NCBI GenBank assembly: GCA_001916715.1
Contig: MNSZ01000048.1
Span: 72,430-136,429 of the forward strand
Direction: 5' to 3'
DNA length: 64,000 bases
DNA from: Firmicutes bacterium CAG:24053_14
GTDB lineage: Bacteria; Bacillota; Clostridia; Oscillospirales; Oscillospiraceae
The translations under genes were made by a program, and so were the position numbers. This document shows, piece after piece, positions 40,593 to 48,544 of this stretch. Within the stretch, counting starts at the first letter, position 1; the number at the start of each line of letters is the position of its first letter. The notes beneath the pieces are model-generated. The model saw nothing but the letters and a program-made list of their open reading frames with translations. It was not told the origin of the DNA and did not search any database.

Positions 40593-41378
40593 ATGAAAAT
40601 ATTAGTTTTTGTTAAGCAGGTTCCCGATACGGACGACGTTAAGCTCGATCCCAAGACCGGCAACCTCAAGCGTGAGGGCGTGCAGAGCATGATAAACCCC
40701 CTCGACGCAAACGCAATAGAGGCTGCGGTGCAGCTTAAAGAAAAGTACGGCGGCACCGTCGCTGCGATCAGCATGGGACCTCCCCAGGCCGAGGATATGC
40801 TCAAGAAGGCTCTTGCTCTCGGCTGCGATGAGGCATATCTGCTGTCCGACCGCGCATTCGGCGGCGCAGATACCCTCGCTACCGCTTACACCCTCGCAAA
40901 GGCTGCAGAGAAGATCGGCGATTACGATCTGCTGTTGTTCGGCCGCCACGCGGTCGACGGCGACACGGCCCAAACCGGCCCTGCAACTGCTGCATACCTC
41001 AACGTTCCTCAGATCACACTCGCGACGAGCATAGACGTTCAGGACGGCTGGGTCATTTGCGACCGCAACCTCGAGGACTGCACTCAGCGCGTAAAGGCAA
41101 AGCTGCCTGCACTCGTTACCGTTTGCGGCGAGATAAACACTCCGCGCTACGCAACCCCCATCAACATCATGAAGGCTCTCAAGAAGCCCAGAACCGTTTG
41201 GGATGCGGCAGCCTTGGAGGCCGACACTGCGCGCACCGGTATTCCCGGCTCGCCTTCCTCTACCAAGAAGGTATTTGAGCCTGAAAAGCGCAATACCGAC
41301 ACCAAGTACTTTGAAGGCTCTGCCGAGGATATGGCAGTTCAGTTCGTTGATATGCTCGCAAACGAGCATCTTGTCTGA
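40593..41378 (+). CDS. etfB: Electron transfer flavoprotein beta subunit
   Basis: The 261-residue protein starts KILVFVKQVPDTDDVKLDPKTGNLKREGV, the classical EtfB opening, and has the AMP/FAD-binding blocks AAISMGPPQAEDMLKKALALGCDEAYLLSD and the LLFGRHAVDGDTAQTGPATAAYL segment. The second ATG (40593) is better placed from GGAGAG than the first at 40587. With EtfA it transfers electrons to or from the adjoining dehydrogenase. In anaerobes such pairs can be bifurcating; residues that decide this were not resolved by eye. Confidence 0.95.
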   Translation: MKILVFVKQVPDTDDVKLDPKTGNLKREGVQSMINPLDANAIEAAVQLKEKYGGTVAAISMGPPQAEDMLKKALALGCDEAYLLSDRAFGGADTLATAYTLAKAAEKIGDYDLLLFGRHAVDGDTAQTGPATAAYLNVPQITLATSIDVQDGWVICDRNLEDCTQRVKAKLPALVTVCGEINTPRYATPINIMKALKKPRTVWDAAALEADTARTGIPGSPSSTKKVFEPEKRNTDTKYFEGSAEDMAVQFVDMLANEHLV

Positions 41379-41390
41379 GGAGGTGCTGAC

Positions 41391-42386
41391 ATGGCAAAAG
41401 AAGATTACAAAGGCATATGGATATTTGCCGAGCAGCAGAACGGCGTTCTCAACTCCGTAACGCTTGAGCTTCTCGCAAAGGCACATGAGCTTAAAGCTCA
41501 CAACGGCGAGGATATATACGCCATTCTCCTTGGCAGCGACGTTAAGGCGCTTGCCCCCACCCTCATCGCACACGGCGCAGACAAGGTCATCGTTGCAGAG
41601 GACGCAGCACTTGCATCCTACAGCGCACGTCCCTACCAGCAGACTATGACTCAGCTTGCCGAAAAGTACAAGCCCTCGATCATCCTTTACGGTGCCACCA
41701 GCCTCGGCCGTGACTTTGCTCCGCGCGTGATGGTCTCTCTCAAGACCGGCCTTACCGCAGACGCTATCGACCTCGGCTACGACGAGGACGACGTGTTCTA
41801 TCAGACCACGCCTGCTTACGGCGGCAGCATCCTCGCTCACATTGTTATTCTCGAGTGCCGTCCCCAGATGGCAACCGTTCGTCCGAAGATGTTCGTTCCC
41901 CTCGAGGCTGACGAAAGCCGCAAGGGTGAGATCATCACCGAGACCGTGAGCGTTGACGCAGAGGACAGCTATGAGGTACTCGATGTCACCCAGAAGATCA
42001 GCGACCACGAGCCTATCGATAAGGCTTCCCTGCTCGTTTGCGGCGGACGCGGCATAAAGAGCGAAGAGGATCTTAAGATGCTTGGCGAGCTTGCAGAGCT
42101 TCTCGGCGGTCAAGTAGCCGCTTCCCGTCCTATTGTTGACAACGGCTGGCTGCCTCACGAGGAACAGATCGGTCAGTCCGGCGCGACCGTCAAGCCCGAT
42201 CACATTATCAACATTGCAATTTCCGGCTCTGTTCAGTATCAGGTCGGCATGCAGAACTCCAAGTGCATCATCAGCATCAACCACACCGCTGGAGTTCCAA
42301 TCTTCGATATTTCCCACTACGGCGCTGTTGCGGATTACCGCAGCCTCGTTCCGGCAATAATCGAAGAGATCAAGAAAAGAAAGTAA
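41391..42386 (+). CDS. etfA: Electron transfer flavoprotein alpha subunit
   Basis: The 331-residue protein follows etfB after 12 bp with GAGGAGGTG before its ATG. The N-terminal domain (KGIWIFAEQQNGVLNSVTLELLAKAHEL) and the C-terminal FAD domain (LLVCGGRGIKSEEDLKMLGELAELLGGQVAASRPIVDNGW, then HEEQIGQSGATVKPDHIINIAISGSVQYQVGMQNSKCIISIN) are complete. There is no N-terminal ferredoxin extension. It forms a heterodimer with EtfB. Confidence 0.95.
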   Translation: MAKEDYKGIWIFAEQQNGVLNSVTLELLAKAHELKAHNGEDIYAILLGSDVKALAPTLIAHGADKVIVAEDAALASYSARPYQQTMTQLAEKYKPSIILYGATSLGRDFAPRVMVSLKTGLTADAIDLGYDEDDVFYQTTPAYGGSILAHIVILECRPQMATVRPKMFVPLEADESRKGEIITETVSVDAEDSYEVLDVTQKISDHEPIDKASLLVCGGRGIKSEEDLKMLGELAELLGGQVAASRPIVDNGWLPHEEQIGQSGATVKPDHIINIAISGSVQYQVGMQNSKCIISINHTAGVPIFDISHYGAVADYRSLVPAIIEEIKKRK

Positions 42387-42425
42387 AATACCATCACAAA
42401 TTTATTAAAAAGGAGCTAATTTAAA

Positions 42426-43682
42426 ATGAGCGAACGTAAATCTCTTATTCCCGAGTACGGTCCTTTCGCAGGAATGCGCATTATTGACACTGGCTCTCTG
42501 GTAGCAATGCCTTTTGCAGCAACTCTGCTTGCAGACTTCGGCGCAGAGGTCATTCATATCGAGCGTCCCGGCGTAGGCGACACTCTGCGTGTCCTCGCTC
42601 CCTTCGCAAAGGAGGACGGCAAGACCGTCAGCACCTCCTGGGCACAGGACGGCCGCAACAAGCTCTCCCTTTCTCTCGAGCTTAATCTTAAGCACCCCGA
42701 AGTCAAGGAGCTGTTCTACGGTCTCATCAAGGAAGCCGACGTATTCATGGAGAACATGGTATGGCTCGAAAAGCTCGGCATCCGCGACGAGGATCTGCTT
42801 GCAGTCAACCCCCGTCTGATCATCGCTCACATCAGCGGCTACGGCAACCCGGCATTCGGCGGTCTGCCCGAGTACTGCGACAGAGCATCCTACGACATGA
42901 TCGGCCAGGCATTCTCAGGCTGGATGGGTCTCAACGGCGAAAAGGACGGCGACCCCGTCGTCGGCAAGCCCTGGCTCAACGACTTTACCTCCGCATACGC
43001 TGCCGTATTCGGCGTCCTCGCAGCATATATCAACGTTCTCAAGACCGGCAAGGGCCAGGTAGTTGACATTGCTCAGTTCGAGGTTCAGGCAAGCTACTGC
43101 TGCGATCTGTACACCTCCTACACCATGGCAGGACGTGAGAACACCCGTTCCGGCAACAAGTCCGCCGCATTCCAGCCTTACGGCCTGTTTAAGTCCAAGG
43201 ACGGCTACGACGTCGCTATCGGCGCATTCGGTCCCGGCGTTTACAAGAGAGCTATTCAGGCACTCGGTTTTGACCTTGACTACTTCAACTACAAAGACTG
43301 CTCCTCCGGACTTGAGGCAGTTGCTTCCGAAAAGGGCCGCGAGCTCGACGCAAAGGTCATCGACTGGTGCGCTGCTCACACCGCGCAGGAGATTGAGGAC
43401 GCAATGGCAAAGTTCAAGGTTCCCTGCAGCCGTGTAATGGGACCCAAGGACTGCCTGGAGAATCCTCACTATCAGAGCCGCGGAGACTTCATCGAATACC
43501 GCGACCAGACTCTCGACAAGGATATCACCGCTTTCGGTATCGTTCCGAAGCTGTCCGGCACTCCGGGCAAGGTATGGCGCGGTGCTCCGAGACTCGGTCA
43601 GGATACCGACGATATCCTCAAGGGTATTCTGGGCTACGACGACGCTAAGATAGCTGATCTCCGCGAGAAGAAGCTCATCTGA
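42426..43682 (+). CDS. CaiB/BaiF-type (class III) CoA-transferase
   Basis: The 418-residue protein starts after AAGGAG. It has the class III fold signatures: LVAMPFAATLLADFGAEVIHIERPGVGDTLR, RNKLSLSLELNLKHPEVKELF, the region around the putative active-site aspartate (SYDMIGQAFSGWMGLNG, about 155-172) and WLNDFTSAYAAVFGVLAAY. The C-terminus (PGKVWRGAPRLGQDTDDIL) resembles carnitine CoA-transferase CaiB. It would move CoA between an acyl-CoA donor and the acid that is then reduced by the dehydrogenase. CaiB (carnitine) and FldA (aryl acrylates) occur with the same partners; the true acid is unknown. Confidence 0.88.
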   Translation: MSERKSLIPEYGPFAGMRIIDTGSLVAMPFAATLLADFGAEVIHIERPGVGDTLRVLAPFAKEDGKTVSTSWAQDGRNKLSLSLELNLKHPEVKELFYGLIKEADVFMENMVWLEKLGIRDEDLLAVNPRLIIAHISGYGNPAFGGLPEYCDRASYDMIGQAFSGWMGLNGEKDGDPVVGKPWLNDFTSAYAAVFGVLAAYINVLKTGKGQVVDIAQFEVQASYCCDLYTSYTMAGRENTRSGNKSAAFQPYGLFKSKDGYDVAIGAFGPGVYKRAIQALGFDLDYFNYKDCSSGLEAVASEKGRELDAKVIDWCAAHTAQEIEDAMAKFKVPCSRVMGPKDCLENPHYQSRGDFIEYRDQTLDKDITAFGIVPKLSGTPGKVWRGAPRLGQDTDDILKGILGYDDAKIADLREKKLI

Positions 43683-43724
43683 TCAAATCGCTGTTTCTCA
43701 TAATCCTCTTACCCCCCCCATATT

Positions 43725-43763
43725 TTCCGGAAGTCCGGTTTCAGATGCACCGGACTTCCGGAA
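43725..43763 (+). other. Long hairpin after the CoA-transferase gene
   Basis: A perfect 14-bp stem (TTCCGGAAGTCCGG, 43725-43738, with 43750-43763; 11-nt loop) follows the stop codon by about 40 bp. It lacks a T-run (CCCCCAAG follows), so it may protect the mRNA 3' end rather than terminate. Confidence 0.6.
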
Positions 43764-43842
43764 CCCCCAAGAAAGCATCTCTTAAATTTACCAAATCATT
43801 ATTCTCCTTCCTTATTTCTTTTTATTGATTCCTTCCCCAAAG

Positions 43843-43876
43843 AAAATCAGGAGTCCGAACGGACTCCTGATTTTTT
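43843..43876. terminator. Bidirectional intrinsic terminator
   Basis: AAAATCAGGAGTCC (43843-43856) pairs perfectly with 43861-43874 around a GAAC loop and is followed by TT; A-run on the other side. It serves the convergent CoA-transferase and coiled-coil genes. Confidence 0.9.
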
Positions 43877-43905
43877 ACTATATTCATTTAAATAAAGCTC
43901 AAGAC

Positions 43906-44424
43906 TCACTCGGTGTCGTCATCGTCATCCTGCGTTACCGGCTGAGCCGGCGCTGCCGAGCCTGCGAGGCTGCGGAAGCTTGCACGCGACTGATTGATCG
44001 ATTTGAGCGCCGAGCCGACCGTTTCTTCCGTGCGGCGGAGAATCTCATCGACATACTCGTTTGCAACTCTGCGCAGTTCCTTTGACTTATACTCGGCATT
44101 GGACACAAGCTCTGCGCTGTGCTGCTTTGCAACGCGCACTATCTCCTGCTCCTCGAGCATTGCGCGAGCCTTATCCTCGGCATTCTTGCGGATAGACTCC
44201 GCCTCGCGCTTTGCGTTGCCGATGAACTCATCCCTCGCGGAAACAAGGCGCTTTGCCTCGGCAAGCTCCACGGGGATGCGCGTTTTTATCTCATTGAGTA
44301 TCTCAAGGACATTTTCTCTCTCGACGATGCACTTATCGTTTCCGAGGGGAACGCCCCATGCTTCGGTCACCATACTGTAGAGAGTTTCGATAAGCTCCAT
44401 TACCTCAACGTTTTTCTCGCTCAT
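43906..44424 (-). CDS. Coiled-coil protein of unknown function (DivIVA/AtpF-like architecture)
   Basis: The 172-residue product is hydrophilic. A short N-terminal domain (NVEVMELIETLYSMVTEAWGVPLGNDKCIVER) leads into a long helical coiled-coil region (about 35-140, e.g. AEAKRLVSARDEFIGNAKREAESIRKNAEDKARAM), and the tail is acidic (QDDDDDTE). Clostridial genomes have such a gene next to coaD-rsmD, often labelled ATPase without good reason; no nucleotide motif is visible. It starts 1 bp after coaD. A scaffold or envelope-associated role is only a guess. Confidence 0.7.
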   Translation of the reverse strand: MSEKNVEVMELIETLYSMVTEAWGVPLGNDKCIVERENVLEILNEIKTRIPVELAEAKRLVSARDEFIGNAKREAESIRKNAEDKARAMLEEQEIVRVAKQHSAELVSNAEYKSKELRRVANEYVDEILRRTEETVGSALKSINQSRASFRSLAGSAAPAQPVTQDDDDDTE

Positions 44425-44425
44425 A

Positions 44426-44897
44426 TTACTGCTGCCTCCATAACTTAGCCTTTTCTTCTATCTCGGCCACTATCTCGCGCGGCACAAAGCGCGTAAGATC
44501 GGCGCCGTATGACGCGACCTCGCGTACGACGGATGAGCTCAGAAAAGTATATTTTTCGTTTGCCGTAAGAAACATAGTTTCCAGCTCGGGGTTTATCTTT
44601 TTATTGATATGGTTCATCTGAAATTCATACTCAAAATCAGATGCGGCCCTCAAGCCCTTTACAATAACCGCGCCGTCAAACTGCTTTGCATATTCGGCAA
44701 GCAGACCGGCGGAAGTATCGACTCTGACGTTCGGAAAACACTCGACGACTTTTTTGACCATCTCGACACGCTCACTTATCGTAAACATGGGCTTGGTCTT
44801 ATTAGAGTTGAACATAATGCAAACGATGACGTTGGATCACATCAAGATGGCCGAGCGTGATCGGATCAAAGCTGCCGGGGCATATAGCAAGACTCAT
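44426..44897 (-). pseudogene. coaD: Phosphopantetheine adenylyltransferase, broken by internal deletion
   Basis: CoaD makes dephospho-CoA from phosphopantetheine and ATP. The ATG at 44897 opens MSLAICPGSFDPITLGHLDVIQR, with the GSFDPITLGH nucleotide motif, but the frame then ends at a TAA (44802-44804) after 31 residues. A shifted frame resumes with VIVCIMFNSNKTKPMFT and continues to the stop at 44426 with GLRAASDFEYEFQM and FLSSSVVREVA, all normal for CoaD. Comparison with the family spacing suggests that about 23 bp are missing near 44825-44834. The remaining fragment has an ATG at 44815 but lacks the nucleotide-binding end. The gene overlaps rsmD by 4 bp, a common clostridial order. Confidence 0.88.
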
Positions 44898-45436
44898 TTA
44901 TCTGTCTCCCTGCTGTAGGTAGTAAGCTTAACTTTGCCGTAGTTATACTCCTTACACTTAAAGTAAGGCATATTCATCTCCGGCATGGGCTTTTCGCGCC
45001 CACTTTCGCACACAATTATACCACTTTCCGTCAAGATGTCAACGGAATTGATGATTTGCAGCGCTTTATCTATGAGATTTGTCGCATAAGGCGGATCAAG
45101 CAGTATCAGATCGAACTTTGCGCCGCGCTCGAGAAAGGAAATTGAGTCGCTCTGCACAACGCGCGCTTCAAAGCCGCAGCTTTTAAGGTTCTGCTTAACG
45201 ATTGCTATGGCTTCCCTGCTCTGGTCAACAAATGTGACCTCCTTTGCGCCGCGGCTGAGGCACTCGATGCCGAGCTGACCCGTTCCGGCAAAAAGGTCGA
45301 GCGCTCGCCTGCCCTCGATATCAAACTGAACGATATTGAACATTGACTCCTTGACCATATCGGTCGTCGGGCGTATATCGTAATTATCCGGCTCTTTGAG
45401 CTTCTTTCCACGCTTTGTTCCGCTTATTATTCTCAT
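44894..45436 (-). CDS. rsmD: 16S rRNA (guanine(966)-N(2))-methyltransferase
   Basis: RsmD methylates G966 of 16S rRNA. The 180-residue protein begins MRIISGTKRGKKLKEPD and has RPTTDMVKESMFNIV, the SAM motif ALDLFAGTGQLGIECLSRGA and the catalytic DLILLDPPYA. It overlaps uvrC and coaD by 4 bp each, indicating tight coupling. Confidence 0.95.
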   Translation of the reverse strand: MRIISGTKRGKKLKEPDNYDIRPTTDMVKESMFNIVQFDIEGRRALDLFAGTGQLGIECLSRGAKEVTFVDQSREAIAIVKQNLKSCGFEARVVQSDSISFLERGAKFDLILLDPPYATNLIDKALQIINSVDILTESGIIVCESGREKPMPEMNMPYFKCKEYNYGKVKLTTYSRETDK

Positions 45437-47247
45437 TTCTTTTCCTCGTCCTTATGATAATATTCAAAAACCGCTTTGGCCGTATTTTTCGGAACAACTG
45501 CACTCAGTTCATCCAATCCGGCGTTTTTTATTGCCTTGATCGTTTTAAAGCTGCACAGCAGCTCGTTTTTCCTGACGCTGCCCACTCCGGGTATGGCGCT
45601 CAGCTCCGAACCGAAGCTCTCGTTTCGCAGCGAGCGCTGATACTCTATCGCAAAGCGGTGGGTCTCCTCCTGGATATTGCCTATGAGCGCAAACGCTGCT
45701 GGATTTCCGTTTATGCATATCTCACGGCCTGTACTCGTAACGAGCGCCCTCGTCCGATGACGATCATCCTTTACCATGCCGAATACCGGCACGCTTATAC
45801 CAAGCTCGCCGAGCGCACGCTCTGCCGCTGCGGCGTGTGTTATACCTCCGTCAATAAGCAGCAGCTGCGGCGCTTCCGAAAAACCGCTGTCGCCGTTTTT
45901 TAAATGAGCAAACCGACGGTAAACAGCCTGGGTCATGCTCGCATAGTCATCGCGTATATCCAGATCGCGTATTCTGAACTTTCGGTAGTCCTTTTTATAA
46001 GGCTTACCGTCCTTATGCACCGTCATTGCCGCCACAATGCCCGTGTCGCCGAGGTTTGATACGTCGAATGCTTCGATACGTTCCGGATACTCGGGCAGCT
46101 CAAGCGACTTTTGAAGCCATATAAGCGTATTTGTTCTGCGCTGCTGAACGGTCGTCGCACGCAGTATCTCCTCGGATGCGTTCATCTCAGCGCGCTCGAC
46201 AAGGCGAAGTCTTTCTCCGCGCTGCGGAACCTCAATGCTGACCTTGCGGCCGCAAAGCTGATTAAACAGTGCGCTCAAGGCTTCTGCATCCTCGGGCATT
46301 TCACGCAGGAGAATATTTTTCGGCATTATGCCGCGCGATGAATAATACTGACGCATGTAGGCCGATATGGCCTCGGCATCGCTCTCGAGCGGCTCGGAGA
46401 CGAGTTCGAAGTCCTTGCCTGTGAGCGAACCGTCGTTAAAATGCAGCACAACAAAGCAGCTTTTTGCTCCGCGCGCAAAGCCAATTGCATCGGTATCGGA
46501 AAAAGCCGTGGCTATGACCTTCTGTTTGTTGGACACGCTCTTTATCGCCTTTATCCTGTCGCGCAGCTCGGCGGCGGCTTCAAACCTAAGCTGCTCGGAA
46601 GCTTCAAGCATTTTGTCCGTAAGCTCCTCGATAAGCTCTCCGGTTTTCCCGCCGAGAATAAGGCAGACCTGCTCCACGGCGAGGCGGTATTCCTCCTGCG
46701 AAAGCTCTCCCCTGCACCAGCCGCGGCAATTGCCCATGTGGTAGTTAAGGCAGGGTCTGTCCTTCCCAATATCACGCGGAAAATGCTTTGAGCAGGTCGA
46801 CAGTCCCACCGCCTTTGAGGCAGCGTCGATTATGTCGCGCGTTACGCTTCGTCCGCCGAATGGGCCAAAGTATGACGCTCCGTCCTTTTTAGCGCTGCCG
46901 ACGATCGTAAATCGCGGATACGGCGCTTTTTTATCAAGCCTTATAAACGGATAGCCCTTATCATCCTTGAGCAGGATGTTATAGTGCGGCTGATGCTGCT
47001 TAATGAGCGAATTTTCAAGAATAAGCGACTCAAACTCAGAGTTGACGACAATAACGTTAAAGTCGTTTACCTTCTGTACCATCGCCTCGACCTTTGGCAG
47101 GTGCGAGCCGCGAAAATAGCTCGTGACACGGTTTTTCAGTTTTTTTGCCTTGCCGACATATATGACCTGCCCCGATGCATCGAGCATGATGTAAACGCCC
47201 GGAAGCATCGGCAGCTTATTTGCTTTTTCAAGCAGCTTCTCGCGCAT
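45433..47247 (-). CDS. uvrC: Excinuclease ABC subunit C
   Basis: UvrC makes the dual incisions in nucleotide excision repair. The ATG at 47247 follows GAGG and gives 604 residues. The GIY-YIG domain (LPGVYIMLDASGQVIYVGKAKKL) is followed by a Cys-containing zone (GLSTCSKHF), a UvrBC motif (LIEELTDKMLEASEQLRFEAAAELRDRI), the RNase H-like UvrC domain (IEAFDVSNLGDTGIVAAMTV) and C-terminal helix-hairpin-helix (SAIPGVGSVRKNELL). It overlaps the EamA transporter gene by 20 bp. Confidence 0.96.
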   Translation of the reverse strand: MREKLLEKANKLPMLPGVYIMLDASGQVIYVGKAKKLKNRVTSYFRGSHLPKVEAMVQKVNDFNVIVVNSEFESLILENSLIKQHQPHYNILLKDDKGYPFIRLDKKAPYPRFTIVGSAKKDGASYFGPFGGRSVTRDIIDAASKAVGLSTCSKHFPRDIGKDRPCLNYHMGNCRGWCRGELSQEEYRLAVEQVCLILGGKTGELIEELTDKMLEASEQLRFEAAAELRDRIKAIKSVSNKQKVIATAFSDTDAIGFARGAKSCFVVLHFNDGSLTGKDFELVSEPLESDAEAISAYMRQYYSSRGIMPKNILLREMPEDAEALSALFNQLCGRKVSIEVPQRGERLRLVERAEMNASEEILRATTVQQRRTNTLIWLQKSLELPEYPERIEAFDVSNLGDTGIVAAMTVHKDGKPYKKDYRKFRIRDLDIRDDYASMTQAVYRRFAHLKNGDSGFSEAPQLLLIDGGITHAAAAERALGELGISVPVFGMVKDDRHRTRALVTSTGREICINGNPAAFALIGNIQEETHRFAIEYQRSLRNESFGSELSAIPGVGSVRKNELLCSFKTIKAIKNAGLDELSAVVPKNTAKAVFEYYHKDEEKK

Positions 47248-48094
47248 CTGTCGCCTCACTGTCCTTACTTCCCGCAATGCACCAGACGGTTACGGAAACG
47301 ATAACGATAACGCCGCCTATAAGCGCGAACAGGCCGGGCTTTTCACCGTCGAATATCAGCACCCAAAGCGGGTTCAAAAGCGGCTCTACGGCGCCGAGAA
47401 GGCTGCACGCAAGCGGCGGACAATACTCCGACGCTCTGCCATAGAGAATATACGGTATACCAAGCTGCAAAACGCCGAGAATGACTATATACAAAACAGG
47501 CAGCGCGGATATCTCGGGCTTTGTGGTTATTATAAACGGCAGGCCGAATATAAAAGCGGTTGCCTGCCCTATGAGCATTGCCGAAAAGCGTTCCTCGGTA
47601 TCAGCCTTGCCCATGGCTATGAACATTCCGCCGAGGCAGGCTCCTGCAAATATGGCAACGAAGTTTCCGAGCAGATATCCGCCCTCGAGTTGATCGAGGA
47701 AGAACATCGCAATGCCTATGAACGTAAAAATGACCGCAACAAAATCGCGCTTTTTAAAGCGCTGGCCGAAAAACAGCGCCGAGAAAATGACGATGAATAT
47801 AGGGTCGGTAAATTGCAGGACTATCGCGTTTGCGGCGGTCGTGAGCTTATTGGCCGCTACAAAGGCGATATAAACAAGCCCCAGCAGCAGTCCGGCAACT
47901 ATCGTGCGGCGGTTTATGCTTATTCTGTAGCCTTTTATGCGTATGTATGCAAGCACCGTCAGTCCCGCAAAAAAGCTGCGCAGAGCCGATATAACAAACG
48001 AATTCCAAGGTATGAGCTTTATAAATATTCCTGCAATGCTCCAAAGTGCCGCGCACATTAGCATTTCAAGAATTGCTTTGTTTTCTTTTTTCAT
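47228..48094 (-). CDS. EamA/DMT family transporter
   Basis: The 288-residue protein has ten predicted membrane helices made of two EamA repeats (LEMLMCAALWSIAGIFIKLIP and GNFVAIFAGACLGGMFIAMGK). Typical exit motifs are AANAIVLQFTDPIFIVIFSALFFGQ and CSLLGAVEPLLNPLWVLIFDGE. The family exports metabolites or amino acids; the substrate cannot be told from sequence. Its 3' end overlaps uvrC and probably shares its transcript. Confidence 0.88.
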   Translation of the reverse strand: MKKENKAILEMLMCAALWSIAGIFIKLIPWNSFVISALRSFFAGLTVLAYIRIKGYRISINRRTIVAGLLLGLVYIAFVAANKLTTAANAIVLQFTDPIFIVIFSALFFGQRFKKRDFVAVIFTFIGIAMFFLDQLEGGYLLGNFVAIFAGACLGGMFIAMGKADTEERFSAMLIGQATAFIFGLPFIITTKPEISALPVLYIVILGVLQLGIPYILYGRASEYCPPLACSLLGAVEPLLNPLWVLIFDGEKPGLFALIGGVIVIVSVTVWCIAGSKDSEATDAREAA

Positions 48095-48116
48095 CTATTT
48101 CTCCGTATATAGCGAA

Positions 48117-48143
48117 TAAGGGCGTGTTAAAAACACGCCCTTA
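48117..48143 (-). terminator. Terminator of the HPr gene
   Basis: A perfect 12-bp stem (48117-48128 with 48132-48143, loop AAA) lies after the HPr stop codon and before the EamA gene start on the minus strand; T-rich sequence flanks it on both sides. Confidence 0.8.
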
Positions 48144-48159
48144 GCTTCGTTTTTTAATA

Positions 48160-48423
48160 TCACTCGGTAAAGTCGGATGCGATAAGCTCTGAAAGCGTAT
48201 CGACAGCAGTTGCCTCGTCAGCACCGTCGGCAATGAGGTTGACAGCAGTGCCCTTAACGATGCCCAAAGAGAGAACGCCGAGCAGGCTCTTGGCATTGAC
48301 ACGTCTGTCTTCCTTCTCGATCCAGATGCTGCTTTTGAACTCGTTAGCTTTCTGAATAAAGAAAGTAGCAGGTCTTGCGTGCAGGCCCACCTGATTGTTA
48401 ATAACTACTTCTTTGGTTACCAT
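48160..48423 (-). CDS. ptsH: Phosphocarrier protein HPr
   Basis: HPr relays phosphate from enzyme I to PTS transporters and, through Ser46, feeds carbon catabolite control. The ATG at 48423 (GAGGAG 8 nt before) gives 87 residues with His15 in GLHARPA and Ser46 in NAKSLLGVLSLG, so it is a full HPr and not a Crh-type paralogue. No ptsI gene is adjacent, and the gene is monocistronic between its own promoter and terminator. Confidence 0.95.
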   Translation of the reverse strand: MVTKEVVINNQVGLHARPATFFIQKANEFKSSIWIEKEDRRVNAKSLLGVLSLGIVKGTAVNLIADGADEATAVDTLSELIASDFTE

Positions 48424-48459
48424 TCTCGCCACTCCTCTTGATCACAAAAGATTAATCCT

Positions 48460-48488
48460 ACTTTAGCAAATTATTTAAAAAAGGTCAA
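48460..48488 (-). promoter_or_regulatory. Putative promoter of ptsH
   Basis: TTGACC (48483-48488), 17 bp and TAAAGT (48460-48465) on the minus strand, between mutS2 and ptsH. Confidence 0.5.
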
Positions 48489-48544
48489 CTGATTTTGTTC
48501 ATTTCGTAGATTTACACATTATTAATAAATTTTATCGATTGCTT

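Noticed and set aside
40602..42317. A 571-codon open frame on the minus strand opposite etfB and etfA, and a 404-codon one (39363-40577) opposite the acyl-CoA dehydrogenase.
   Set aside because: They run antisense to clearly conserved genes, give Leu/Ala/Cys-rich products with no motif, and arise from the strong C-ending codon bias of the sense genes.
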